Numbered from the stretch's first letter, positions 24,229 to 33,384 are shown. The stretch is 64,000 nucleotides of DNA from JAWXBT01 sp964523015 (GCA_964523015.1 CAZFXN010000003.1:1-64000), one strand, 5' to 3'. The notes: generated from the letters alone by a model not told the origin. A program made the numbers and translations.

Positions 24229-25191
24229 TTATACTCGGATCTTCGTAACCTGCCTGATCCAAAATATACCTAAAAGAATTACCACAATACCTACTTGCCA
24301 AACCTGCCACCCTAATTCATCTTTCCAAGCACCAACAATCAGATCTGGTGCAATAAAATACATATAGACCATAATAAGAAGTAGGATGACTATAATAATC
24401 CAGATAGATCCTCGCTGCATGCCAACTGCATGATAAGCCGAATACCTAAAGTATTGTCTCTTTCGAACCTGTTTAGCTAATCGATCTATAGTATCAGAAA
24501 GATTTCCACCTACCCTTCGACTAAGCAGCAAAGCTTGTACAAAGAGCTCTATCTCTTCATGAAAGATATCTTCACCAAATGCTCCGATAGATTGATCTTC
24601 AGAAACCCCCATCCTAAGTCGTTCAAGCATTAATTCAGTCTCTTGTTTAACCATGGAATCTCCTTCTAGTCCTTCCGCCGCAGCTTGAAGAGCTTGAATT
24701 GTATTCATTCCGGTTTTTAGCAATCCCACTAACGAAAGTAAGAAAGATGGATAATCTTTATCAAAAGCATTAAACCGCTTATGTACGGCAGTTGCTAACA
24801 TCCAAGACATAAAAATTGGGCCAGCTGTTAGGGACAATAACTGCAAAAGGAAATTAAACCTTGTTCTTACGATCAGAAAAAATACAAGGCTAATTATCGC
24901 AATAAACACATAAAAAAGGGTCGGTGAAATAGTCCATTGTGCATACCGTAACTTCTTTTCAAGAGTTAATCGTGAGTCTGTTACTTTTTTAACTCTGTTC
25001 TCTTCAGAGATAAGATCAACAATTGATTTTTGTGGCCCTCCCTTTTGAACTGCATAAGAGTTAGTTGTCCTTTGGGCTTGAACAAGCGTTTTTACGGAAT
25101 CGCCACTCGAGCCGAAAGGAGAGATCCCTAAGAAGAATGCAATCCCTCCTAAAAGGGTAACTCCGGCTAAGACAAATAAAACTATCGCCAT
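24229..25191 (-). CDS. tadB: Tad pilus platform protein TadB
   Basis: A 320-residue inner-membrane protein with an N-terminal TM helix, a pair of TM helices around 95-135, a type II secretion F domain (about 150-265: YPSFLLSLVGLLKTGMNTIQALQAAAEGLEG... EEIELFVQALLLSRRVGGNLSDTIDRLA), and two C-terminal TM helices. It is a paralogue of the following TadC, and the pair is the standard Tad platform. It follows the TadA ATPase gene by 61 bases on the same strand. Confidence 0.9.
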   Translation of the reverse strand: MAIVLFVLAGVTLLGGIAFFLGISPFGSSGDSVKTLVQAQRTTNSYAVQKGGPQKSIVDLISEENRVKKVTDSRLTLEKKLRYAQWTISPTLFYVFIAIISLVFFLIVRTRFNFLLQLLSLTAGPIFMSWMLATAVHKRFNAFDKDYPSFLLSLVGLLKTGMNTIQALQAAAEGLEGDSMVKQETELMLERLRMGVSEDQSIGAFGEDIFHEEIELFVQALLLSRRVGGNLSDTIDRLAKQVRKRQYFRYSAYHAVGMQRGSIWIIIVILLLIMVYMYFIAPDLIVGAWKDELGWQVWQVGIVVILLGIFWIRQVTKIRV

Positions 25192-25252
25192 AAACTGATA
25201 CTCTAATCACACTACCCAAAATTTATCGCCTAAAAATCCAACAAGGCGTGTT

Positions 25253-26722
25253 CTATCCATTGTTTCCCATAGGAACATTACTAAACGTCAACTCTGGGGG
25301 AGCTTGGTTTAAGTAAATTCCATCACGAGCTAAATCTTCATCAAAAGAGCTATTCCAAGAATGTACTCTCCAGATAGGTCTATCCCCCATCTGTTCTAAA
25401 CTAAACATCGGCTTAACCTGGATCATGCCCTCGACATAACGGCCTACTTCTATGATCTCTCCTATCCGAACTTTACCGGATCCCTTTTCTCTTATCATCC
25501 AAACAATAGAATCGACGGCAAGAGCGATCTGCTGTCGGATAATCTCTACTGATACAGATTTTTGAGCTCGCCCAAGCAAACTTTCTAATCTAACTAAGGT
25601 CTCTTTTGCGTTTCGAGCATGGATAGTTGACATTCCGATATGACCAGTTTGAGCACTTTCAAGAAATGCCTCTCCGGCTAATGGACTTCTCATTTCTCCT
25701 AAGATTACTCTAGTTGGAGTAAGACGTAATGTCGTAATAATATGCTCTTGTAGGGTCACCTGACCAACACCTTCTGTATTAGCTGGACGTGAGATCAAAC
25801 TTCTAAAATATGGATGTTGGAAATTAAGTTCGGGGGTATCTTCAACTGCGATAATTGATTCATCAGATCCAAATTGAGTTCCTAAACAACGAAGCAATGT
25901 TGTTTTACCAGTTCCAGTTTCACCAGCTATAATCATCGTGGCTTTTCCAGACCTAATTAAACTCGCCATATAATTTACAATCAGTGGCGGAGCTACCTGA
26001 TAGGCTAAAAGAGTCTCTAAGGATGCATCTATAACTCTGGGAACACGAATAGTAAGAAGTGGTCCACGCATTCCACATACGCTTTCATGCACGGCGCAAA
26101 TACGTATTCCATTCGGAAAAGAGGCATCTACAGTATGTTGCTGAGTAGAAAGAGATTTCCCTAATCGCATTAAGATACGATCAATAAAAGCTACGTAAGC
26201 TTCCTTACTAGGCCAATGTATCCCTGTAGTTTCACTTTTTTTACCACGCTGCAAAACTACAGTCTGATAATCGTAAGCGTGAATATCTGTCACTTCTCTG
26301 TTATCAATAAGAGGTTGCAGCACACCCCAACCAACAAGATCTTTTTGTAAGTGGATAATGACATTTGCTCTTTCAATGTCATCAAGTGACATTGCTCGTC
26401 TCTTTATAACCCTATCAACAGCCTGTACAATCTGATTCTCTGAGACAACGCGACTTGGATCGTCACTATGAGTGGAATAGTCAGCTCCTAATTCACGTCT
26501 TGCTTCTCGCAAAACCATACTAGCCTGCGGGGACAACTGTCCCTTTGCAGCTCCAGAATGAGATTCAATAGGTGAAACAGTTGTTGTTGATGTCCCTCTG
26601 TGCGAGGTTTGATTTCTCTGTTTATTGATCGCATCGCCACTTCCGTCAGTACGCAATGCATCTGGTCGAGTAGAGAATAGCCCTATTAGATTCTCACCAT
26701 CTTTCTTATCGCCATCTGACAT
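25253..26722 (-). CDS. tadA: Tad pilus assembly ATPase TadA/CpaF
   Basis: A 489-residue secretion ATPase of the CpaF/VirB11 family that powers Flp pilus extension and probably retraction. The first 75 residues are a disordered leader. The N-terminal domain follows, and then the catalytic core: Walker A IIAGETGTGKTTLL, Asp box VEDTPELNF, Walker-B-like RVILGEMRSPLAGEAFLE, and the His box GHIGMSTIHARNAKETL. All motifs are intact, so it should be active. It is the only secretion-type ATPase in the whole window, although a type III system normally needs its own SctN ATPase. Confidence 0.93.
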   Translation of the reverse strand: MSDGDKKDGENLIGLFSTRPDALRTDGSGDAINKQRNQTSHRGTSTTTVSPIESHSGAAKGQLSPQASMVLREARRELGADYSTHSDDPSRVVSENQIVQAVDRVIKRRAMSLDDIERANVIIHLQKDLVGWGVLQPLIDNREVTDIHAYDYQTVVLQRGKKSETTGIHWPSKEAYVAFIDRILMRLGKSLSTQQHTVDASFPNGIRICAVHESVCGMRGPLLTIRVPRVIDASLETLLAYQVAPPLIVNYMASLIRSGKATMIIAGETGTGKTTLLRCLGTQFGSDESIIAVEDTPELNFQHPYFRSLISRPANTEGVGQVTLQEHIITTLRLTPTRVILGEMRSPLAGEAFLESAQTGHIGMSTIHARNAKETLVRLESLLGRAQKSVSVEIIRQQIALAVDSIVWMIREKGSGKVRIGEIIEVGRYVEGMIQVKPMFSLEQMGDRPIWRVHSWNSSFDEDLARDGIYLNQAPPELTFSNVPMGNNG

Positions 26723-26774
26723 AAAAATCCCCTATGTAAAAACCTATAAAAATACATAAATACAACCTAAAAAC

Positions 26775-27680
26775 TTATCGTGGCTTCTTCGAATTTAATT
26801 CCGAAGCAGGAACCATCTTGCCGTCAATCAACTTGTACTCAACCCCACCGATCTTAATAGTACCTTGGATATTAGGGTTCTCATCAACAGTTCTTTCAGT
26901 AGTTCCAAGTAGATCATCAAAAGTGATAGTACCGCCCATCTCACTCTTCCCTAAATCGTTATCTCCGCGAAGGGTCAGACTTAGTGTTCCTGAAGTTCTA
27001 GCTAACTGTATTTTTTTAGCATCTTGGGCTGTAACTAACATAGTAACCGTACTTGGGATCGCTATTGATTTTCCTGTCTGCTCAACTTGACTCTGGGTCA
27101 ACGACTCCGCAGAAAGAATTTTCGCATTCTGAACTATAGTTATCACAGCTTGCTTGCCGCGATTCTGGGTCGTCCAAACAATATCAACTCTTGCACCTGG
27201 CCTTGCCCATCCCTCAACAGCACTAGTCGCATCCACACGAATAGTAACAGCACGATACCCATCTGGAATTTCAGGGGTAATAACACTACTAGGTCTTACA
27301 GTTGTTATATAATCAGATAGGAGTGGTGCATCAGCAGCAATAAGAGATCTGGCAAAGGTACCCTTTATCTCTTCATAATCACGGACAACGCGTCTTGGAA
27401 GCCCCTGCTTAGGTCGCGATTCCTTACGGAACATTGACGGCTCAAGTCTTACCCCAGGCTCTAAAGACTGCACTGGAACAAGAACCTCAACCATCGCAAC
27501 CTGAACAGGGACCTCCTTGATCTGAGGATCAGCTACTGTAGCAGTAGTGGAATCATTACTTAGAACCAGGAACCCTACAAAAGTAAAGACCAACACTAAA
27601 CCAACACCAACGGCAAGGCCTAATGCCCTCGTCCTTTGTTGATTCCTTCCTGGATGTACTCCACCAAAATACCCGCTCAT
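26775..27680 (-). CDS. cpaB: Flp pilus assembly protein CpaB/RcpC
   Basis: A 301-residue protein with one N-terminal TM helix (about 20-42) and a periplasmic SAF domain (about 65-140: VEVLVPVQSLEPGVRLEPSMFRKESRPKQGLPRRVV), followed by the RcpC/CpaB C-terminal beta domain (about 140-260: GYRAVTIRVDATSAVEGWARPGARVDIVW). It is thought to work with the outer-membrane secretin RcpA/CpaC, but no secretin gene is found in the window. Co-directional between flp and tadA. Confidence 0.9.
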   Translation of the reverse strand: MSGYFGGVHPGRNQQRTRALGLAVGVGLVLVFTFVGFLVLSNDSTTATVADPQIKEVPVQVAMVEVLVPVQSLEPGVRLEPSMFRKESRPKQGLPRRVVRDYEEIKGTFARSLIAADAPLLSDYITTVRPSSVITPEIPDGYRAVTIRVDATSAVEGWARPGARVDIVWTTQNRGKQAVITIVQNAKILSAESLTQSQVEQTGKSIAIPSTVTMLVTAQDAKKIQLARTSGTLSLTLRGDNDLGKSEMGGTITFDDLLGTTERTVDENPNIQGTIKIGGVEYKLIDGKMVPASELNSKKPR

Positions 27681-27786
27681 AACCTATTCCTTTATGAACT
27701 AAAAAACTATCAAAACCTAAATATCCATCATGACAAAACTGCCATGACATACTTCTAACAAAAACCGATCAGACTCAAACAACCAA

Positions 27787-27948
27787 CTATATGCTGGCCG
27801 CTATTTTGCTGAACTGCTGACTAACCTTAGTTCCAACTAACTGAATCGCAGCCATAGCTACAATTACTATCAACGCGGCTAACACAGCGTACTCAATAAG
27901 AGTAGCGCCCTTTTGCCTGTTACTATTTTTAACTTGTTCCTTAACCAT
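27787..27948 (-). CDS. flp: Flp-type major pilin
   Basis: A 53-residue prepilin. The start at 27948 has GGAGG about ten bases upstream; the frame is open to 28026 but that extension is unlike a pilin. After a basic leader ending RQKG, the mature part begins ATLIEYAVLAALIVIVAMAAI, which has the invariant Glu at +5 and Tyr at +6 typical of Flp pilins. A prepilin peptidase (TadV/CpaA) is required for processing and is not in this window. It lies between tadZ and cpaB. Confidence 0.92.
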   Translation of the reverse strand: MVKEQVKNSNRQKGATLIEYAVLAALIVIVAMAAIQLVGTKVSQQFSKIAASI

Positions 27949-28101
27949 CCTTTGTTTCCTCCAACGAGAGTATACTATTATTATTACAGAAATTGGCGTA
28001 TTAGGCCTCATTTCACTAACATACAATCCTATACCGAATTACGTTTTAAAGCGCCAGTCATTATGTTTTACTAAAAAGTCTCCTATTTTCAACATGTTAG
28101 A

Positions 28102-29409
28102 CTAGTCAGTTTCAGCTTGCCTTCTCAACTGCTCAATTCCTCCAAAGTTTTCATCCTGCCCATCCTTTCCTTTCTTTCCAAATATCTTCTGCAAAAAGCC
28201 TCCGCTATTCTGAGTAGGGCCTCCACTACCTGGTTCTCTTTTATGTTCCAAATCCACAAGGCCTAGCTCTTTTGCTATGTGTTCAAGAGCAACACGGGTA
28301 GATCTCTGACCCATACTATATAATGTCCTACCACTACCTGGCCAAAGTGCTGCTTTTGGATCATTTGGCACAGGTGGCAATCGCCAAGGAAGCTCCCCCA
28401 AATTATGAGCTGGTTCAAGTTCTGCAGCAATCTGCGGAACCCCAAGCAATGCGCCAGAGTAAGGATTAACTAAAAATACTATTCGATCTGTGTCACCAAC
28501 AAGTGACTTAACATAAGAAAGATAAAGATCGACTGCTGTTAATCCTAAGATTGTATCATCAATCACGATTAGCACAACATCGGCGATGCGCATTAGGGCG
28601 CCTGTTGCTGGTCCCATTCTACCACCAGTGTCGATGACAATAGCATCGTGCATTACTCTGGCTAGTTCAACAATGCGCTGAGCAATTCCCATTCCATCGG
28701 TATGACAAACTAGATCCATGGACTCAGCCATACTGTCAGGAGGCATCAACACGGATACGTCACTACTAATTGGGATCAATGCTTCTTTAAGACTATCTCT
28801 AGTTAATTCCCTAGTTCCATTAACCCATGCACTTACAACTTTTGCTTCTATCCCGTTAACAGTTAACGATCTACATAGGTCCCGAGTTTCTACATCTAAA
28901 TCCCATAGCATGGTCCGTCTATGGTAAACGCTGCAAACTTCGGATAATGCTGCGGCCACAGAAGTAGCTCCGGTACCTCCCTTGGCATGAGTAACAACTA
29001 CTACCCGACCCTCTCTAGTACGACCCTCTCTTCTAAACTCAGCATGAATCGCAACTAGCTCTTGTAAGAAATCTAGAGGTGACGCGCTATCAGGAAGAAC
29101 TTTTCTAACTCCGACAAAGTGAGCTGCTCTAAAAGCACCACCAGAGTAGGCTTCATTCGTTACAAACATCACGATATGAATCCAAGGCACTAGAGCTTTA
29201 GAACTCCGGGCAATGGCAGTTGCCTTTTCACCAAGCCCAGATCCCAATACCAAAACATCGGCTTCGTGGAGTCGCTCAGTAAAATCTTTATCATTCACGA
29301 GCTTAACTCTCAGATCGAGAGTTTCAACATCACTCTGATTGAATGCTTCGATTCTCCGGGCAACGACCGCTTGGGCCTCTGTAGAGCTATCGACTATCAG
29401 CAATCTCAT
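28102..29409 (-). CDS. tadZ: Tad pilus localisation ATPase TadZ/CpaE
   Basis: A 435-residue protein with an N-terminal receiver-like domain (about 1-125) and a MinD/ParA-like ATPase domain (about 135-380). The P-loop reads VVVVTHAKGGTGATSV, in which the second lysine of the deviant Walker A motif is Ala; such atypical P-loops are common in TadZ. IVIDTGGRMGPATGALM supplies the Walker B-like region. The C-terminal 50 residues are a glycine- and lysine-rich tail. It would place the pilus at a cell pole. It is 75 bases upstream of the frame that contains flp. Confidence 0.85.
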   Translation of the reverse strand: MRLLIVDSSTEAQAVVARRIEAFNQSDVETLDLRVKLVNDKDFTERLHEADVLVLGSGLGEKATAIARSSKALVPWIHIVMFVTNEAYSGGAFRAAHFVGVRKVLPDSASPLDFLQELVAIHAEFRREGRTREGRVVVVTHAKGGTGATSVAAALSEVCSVYHRRTMLWDLDVETRDLCRSLTVNGIEAKVVSAWVNGTRELTRDSLKEALIPISSDVSVLMPPDSMAESMDLVCHTDGMGIAQRIVELARVMHDAIVIDTGGRMGPATGALMRIADVVLIVIDDTILGLTAVDLYLSYVKSLVGDTDRIVFLVNPYSGALLGVPQIAAELEPAHNLGELPWRLPPVPNDPKAALWPGSGRTLYSMGQRSTRVALEHIAKELGLVDLEHKREPGSGGPTQNSGGFLQKIFGKKGKDGQDENFGGIEQLRRQAETD

Positions 29410-29478
29410 AGTTCCCTTCCCTGAACTACTTTCGTAAAATAGTTACAAAATTATTAAACATCTTATTCAACATCAACA

Positions 29479-30888
29479 TCAACGAAAATCTCCTCCAATC
29501 TCACCTATTCTATAACCATCAACAATGCCAGATTTCCGATCGAAGAAATTAGGCCAGATATACTTTAATGCAGCTAATCCAACAAATACACCTACTAGGA
29601 TAGCGATAATAAAAATTGTGGCATTTAACCAAAATCCAGTGCGTCTAGATCTATCTACAGCCTGGGAAAGCGTTCTAATTCGACCTCGATCAATCCGCTG
29701 CATCCCAACATTCACTTTAGATGACTTTCTAAGGATACTTTTTGCTTCCTCAACTGGATCGTTATCAAGCAATCGTTCAAGCTGAGCACCATTTTCAGAA
29801 TACATATTTTCAGCAATCTCATTCATTGCTGGTCGTGAAATTATAATATCTGCAGTTTCTTCAATACTGCCTCGTTTTGGCAAAATATAAGTATCCTCTC
29901 TTGGAGCAATCTGAACTCTTGGAAACTTAATATCATCCTCAACAACTGTAGTTTGTTCTTGAGCTACTGCATGAGACCTTGGAACAGCATGACTCTTAGT
30001 TCTGGCAGGGGAAGAAGCTGATGATGACGAAGAGCCTGCCGTCTCGGCAAGGAGCTCCTGTACATCATGATATATCTCCATGGTCGTTTGGTAGCGAAGC
30101 TCTGGATTTCGCTCCATAGCATGTAAGATAATCTCATTGAGCCTTGGTAAACAATCTGGTCGATGTTGAATTGGTGGAACTGGATCAGATCTAAGTCTAA
30201 GGGTCATCGTTGCTATAACACTATCCCCCTTAAAAGGTGATTGTCCGGCTACCATTTCATAACCTAAAACACCAATTGCATAGATATCTGAACGTGTATC
30301 GACTTGGCCCTTCTCTAAATATTCTGGGCTAACATAATCAATAGTGCCGACTACCCCCCCATGCTCAGTTAACTTCGGACCATGTCCGGTACGGGCGATA
30401 CCAAAATCTGTAATTTTGACATCTCCCTCTTGAGTTAGAAGTATGTTCTCAGGCTTTAAATCTCGATGAACTATCCCAGCATCATGAATTGCTTGAACCC
30501 CTGATGTAATTTGACTTAAAAGACGCAGAATAACTTGTATTGGCATCGGTTCCCCAGTCGCCAATCGATCAGCTAAGTCTCCTCCAGCCACATACTCCAT
30601 TGTATAAGCAACAAGATCTCCATCCCTAAAATATTCATATGCTCTTACAACGTTTGGATGAGACACCCCATAGGATGCGACTATTTCATTTCTAAACCTT
30701 GCCGCAGCAACATTATCTTTGGCAACTTCAGGAAATAAAACTTTTACTGCAACAAGATGCCCTGCCAGCTCTCTATGTCTACAGGCATAAACTAATCCCA
30801 TGCTGCCAGCACCAAGGCATTTCACGACCTCATACCTGCCGGCAACGACAGTTCCTGGTTGTAATGTGATCAAACTTTGATCAGACAT
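29479..30888 (-). CDS. Active Hanks-type Ser/Thr protein kinase with TM anchor
   Basis: A 469-residue kinase with every catalytic motif: glycine loop GAGSMG (26-31), Lys49 in VAVKVL, HRDLKPEN (141-148), DFG (161-163), and SPEYLEKGQVDTRSDIYAIG. A Ser-rich juxtamembrane region (about 280-400) precedes one TM helix (about 425-447) and a short extracytoplasmic tail. It probably phosphorylates threonines recognised by the FHA proteins of the same cluster, and the PP2C two genes upstream would reverse this. It lies between the FHA gene and tadZ, on the same strand. Confidence 0.93.
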   Translation of the reverse strand: MSDQSLITLQPGTVVAGRYEVVKCLGAGSMGLVYACRHRELAGHLVAVKVLFPEVAKDNVAAARFRNEIVASYGVSHPNVVRAYEYFRDGDLVAYTMEYVAGGDLADRLATGEPMPIQVILRLLSQITSGVQAIHDAGIVHRDLKPENILLTQEGDVKITDFGIARTGHGPKLTEHGGVVGTIDYVSPEYLEKGQVDTRSDIYAIGVLGYEMVAGQSPFKGDSVIATMTLRLRSDPVPPIQHRPDCLPRLNEIILHAMERNPELRYQTTMEIYHDVQELLAETAGSSSSSASSPARTKSHAVPRSHAVAQEQTTVVEDDIKFPRVQIAPREDTYILPKRGSIEETADIIISRPAMNEIAENMYSENGAQLERLLDNDPVEEAKSILRKSSKVNVGMQRIDRGRIRTLSQAVDRSRRTGFWLNATIFIIAILVGVFVGLAALKYIWPNFFDRKSGIVDGYRIGEIGGDFR

Positions 30889-30917
30889 CTTATCTCATTA
30901 ACTAAAGCTTTTTAACT

Positions 30918-31682
30918 CTATCCTTTCACTACTAAACAAACGTGAAAGCAACGTTTACCAAAAGTTATCTTGTCTCCATTTTCAATGCTTCCCATGGAGC
31001 CAGAGAGTTTTTCCTCCTCTCCTTCAATATGACAGATCGATGTTCCATTCTCAGAGAGCTGATCCAACACCTGAATCGCTCCAACTTCAGAGATTTTTAA
31101 TATCGCATGCAAGGGAGAAACTGAAGCGTCCTTAACAATTAAAAAATTCCCATCTGATGTTCTTTCAGAGCTAACAATCCATCTCCCTGATCTTAATTCT
31201 AAAACCTCACCGGCAGGGTTACTGTCATAAGAGACTAGAAACCCAACTATTGGAGTTAATTTTTCAGTAACAACGCCAACGGTATTGTTACGTGCAGCTT
31301 GAACTACTGATTGATTAATCGGGGACCCTGTTGCGGCAGCTGACCTTGCTTCGACTGGAGAAGGATTTCCAGTACCACTACTCCCACCACGAGATGGCTG
31401 TGGTTCTTTTGACCCATCACGTGTAATTAAACCAGTCATTGCACTTGAAATGTTATTAACTGGAGAAAATGAATCACCGCCTTTCTGACTCTCTTTGCCA
31501 AAAATATCACTTTGACGATCTTGGTTTAATAAAGCACGAACTTGTCCCGTCACCTCTGGTGTTAACATGACTGTTCTGTTTCGTGCACGATTAGCAGCAT
31601 CTGAGGTAGTCTCATCTTTTCGTTCCTTACCGAGAGTTTTCTCAATGTTCTTTTCGTTATCCATAACCTTATCCCCTATCAA
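30918..31682 (-). CDS. FHA-domain protein with disordered N-terminus
   Basis: A 254-residue protein with a polar, probably disordered N-terminal 140 residues (several TxxP-like and RNRTVML segments that could be kinase targets) and a C-terminal FHA-like domain (about 145-250, ending VSPLHAILKI... VLDQLSENGTSI... NGDKITFGKRCFHVCLVV). It resembles the FHA part of the gene at 15966-17222. An ATG at 31664, with AAGG before it, is an alternative start. It sits between the PP2C and kinase genes, the usual company of FHA adaptors. Confidence 0.8.
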   Translation of the reverse strand: MIGDKVMDNEKNIEKTLGKERKDETTSDAANRARNRTVMLTPEVTGQVRALLNQDRQSDIFGKESQKGGDSFSPVNNISSAMTGLITRDGSKEPQPSRGGSSGTGNPSPVEARSAAATGSPINQSVVQAARNNTVGVVTEKLTPIVGFLVSYDSNPAGEVLELRSGRWIVSSERTSDGNFLIVKDASVSPLHAILKISEVGAIQVLDQLSENGTSICHIEGEEEKLSGSMGSIENGDKITFGKRCFHVCLVVKG

Positions 31683-31694
31683 TAAAATCTACCG

Positions 31695-32657
31695 TTAACC
31701 TAAAACTCCAATTAAGATCATTACTGCAATTAAAATTCCTAGAAAACTCATACCGATTAACAATGCACCAAATTTAAAATTTCGTGGAGCACGCGATTTC
31801 TTGGCTGACTGACTAACATTGATCTCTTTCTTACTTAAGAACCCAACAGGAAGTTCATTTTTAAGCTGTCCTCCAATCGGAATGATTGAAACTGTAATAT
31901 TGTCATAGCCTCCTCGTGACTTTGCTAGCTCAACGAGTTGAACGCACGCTCTTTGAGGTGAACTACTAGATACGATATTAGCCATCTCGCCATCACTGAC
32001 CAAACTGTAAAGCCCATCAGAACAGAGAAGGATATAATCAATCGGATCAGCACCTACAGCGTCCCAGATCCATAACTTATCAACATCAATTTCTAGCCCT
32101 GGCTCTGAACCAATACATCGAGTCAAGACATGAGCTTGTGGATGAGACATTGCATCTTCAGCTCCTATTTTACCTTTATCAACTAAATCTTGAACGTATG
32201 TGTGATCGGTGGTTAGCTGTTGAATCGCAGCATCTCTGATTAGATAAGCTCTAGAATCTCCAGCGTGTGCAATTGAAACTTCAGATCCATTAAACATCAC
32301 CGCAACCACAGTTGTACCCATTCCTGAGAAAGCTGGATTTTGTCTTCGTAAAACAATAACTCGATTAGCTTCAAGAATTGCGGCTTTAAGTGCAACTTCA
32401 ACTGGACGTGCCGGAAGATTTTCTAGATCACGACGGATAGCATCAATTGCTAATTGAGCAGCTAGCTCTCCACCCATTGCGCCGCCCATGCCATCACAGA
32501 CAATCCAAGCAAGACCTGAGGAACTTTCGATCACTGCATAGCGATCTTCATTCAACTCACGTTCACAACCTGTGTCAGTAATAGCAGCAGGAACAAGCGG
32601 ATCCCCTCCGGTATTCTCGCTGTCTCCTTCACCTTTTTTAAATCCTTGCAGTAACAT
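31695..32657 (-). CDS. PP2C-type Ser/Thr protein phosphatase
   Basis: A 320-residue phosphatase. The metal-binding motifs are complete: TGCERELNEDRYAV, VCDGMGGAMGGELAAQ, AGDSRAYLI, LLCSDGLYSLVSDGEM and GGYDNITVSI. A C-terminal TM helix (about 298-318) tethers it to the membrane. It is the first gene of the phosphatase-FHA-kinase-Tad-type III run and has AAAGG six bases before its ATG. It most likely dephosphorylates substrates of the kinase at 29479-30888. Confidence 0.93.
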   Translation of the reverse strand: MLLQGFKKGEGDSENTGGDPLVPAAITDTGCERELNEDRYAVIESSSGLAWIVCDGMGGAMGGELAAQLAIDAIRRDLENLPARPVEVALKAAILEANRVIVLRRQNPAFSGMGTTVVAVMFNGSEVSIAHAGDSRAYLIRDAAIQQLTTDHTYVQDLVDKGKIGAEDAMSHPQAHVLTRCIGSEPGLEIDVDKLWIWDAVGADPIDYILLCSDGLYSLVSDGEMANIVSSSSPQRACVQLVELAKSRGGYDNITVSIIPIGGQLKNELPVGFLSKKEINVSQSAKKSRAPRNFKFGALLIGMSFLGILIAVMILIGVLG

Positions 32658-32769
32658 GAAAACCTTTCAAAGTTATTGCGTTTGCACCTTGTAAAAGTAC
32701 AAACCAAAATTACCAATGTGTTGAGATCACTCTAGTGGTGTACTCTCCCTTCTTCGCTTTCCCAAACGG

Positions 32770-32787
32770 AGGGTAAAACTTTACCCT
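32770..32787. promoter_or_regulatory. Palindrome upstream of the PP2C-Tad-type III run (candidate operator)
   Basis: Eight-base arms AGGGTAAA and TTTACCCT separated by two bases form a perfect inverted repeat. It lies about 115-130 bases upstream of the first gene of the long minus-strand run, in the 268-base gap that should contain its promoter. No second copy was noticed elsewhere. Function is inferred from symmetry and position. Confidence 0.4.
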
Positions 32788-32863
32788 GTGTCATATAATC
32801 GGCTGATATGTGCTTTATCTATAATATATTACAGAGATTTTTAGTTGGGAAATAATCATATCG

Positions 32864-32884
32864 CTGTTCTGCTAGTCAGAACAG
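32864..32884. repeat. Inverted repeat between the unknown 152-residue gene and the PP2C gene
   Basis: Eight-base perfect arms CTGTTCTG/CAGAACAG around a five-base loop. It is 40 bases after the stop of the minus-strand gene at 32926-33384, without a T run on either strand. It may be a factor-dependent terminator, an RNA-processing site, or an operator. Confidence 0.45.
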
Positions 32885-32925
32885 AATAAATCTGGGAAAT
32901 TTCATAACCTACTTATTTCATTAGA

Positions 32926-33384
32926 CTAATTTTTCAAGATCTCAAATACGCAATTTTCTTTATCTGGTCTACACCGTGCAAGGTACCCCTGCTTCGCTAT
33001 CCAACTTTCAAGCTCCACCCATCCGGCATCATTTACCTGGTAATCCGAGATCTTATCTCCTTTTTTACGCTTAAGAGGAAATCCTGCCCCCTGCCACCGT
33101 GCTTTTAAGCTCTCAAAGCGTCCCCCAACTAAGGCTCGCAATTTAGAAAGTGAGTCTATCACAATCCATTCACTCTCCGCATTAACATCTCCCTCTGCCG
33201 AGCTCGCAGGTTGTCCTGACAAACTAAATCGAAGTGCTAATTGATGAACTAAGAAATCTTTATTTTTCTTAAACGCCTCATTAAAGACTTGGCTAAGAAG
33301 ATCTTCAGAATCTCTTACAATAGTATTTGGAAATCTTTTTTGTTCTTGTTCAGTCATAACTAATAATAAATGTACCTGTTTCAA
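32926..33384 (-). CDS. Unknown 152-residue protein
   Basis: I do not recognise a family. The protein is soluble and basic in its second half. Residues 75-150 look like a compact alpha/beta or winged-helix-like fold (WIVIDSLSKLRALVGGRFESLKARW... VNDAGWVELESWIAKQGYLARC). Two cysteines near the C-terminus (CRPDKENC) are close together. The start is TTG with AGAGGA ten bases upstream; an ATG at 33357 is the alternative but lacks a ribosome-binding site. It follows the hybrid sensor gene on the same strand and ends before the Tad/type III run. Confidence 0.6.
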   Translation of the reverse strand: MKQVHLLLVMTEQEQKRFPNTIVRDSEDLLSQVFNEAFKKNKDFLVHQLALRFSLSGQPASSAEGDVNAESEWIVIDSLSKLRALVGGRFESLKARWQGAGFPLKRKKGDKISDYQVNDAGWVELESWIAKQGYLARCRPDKENCVFEILKN

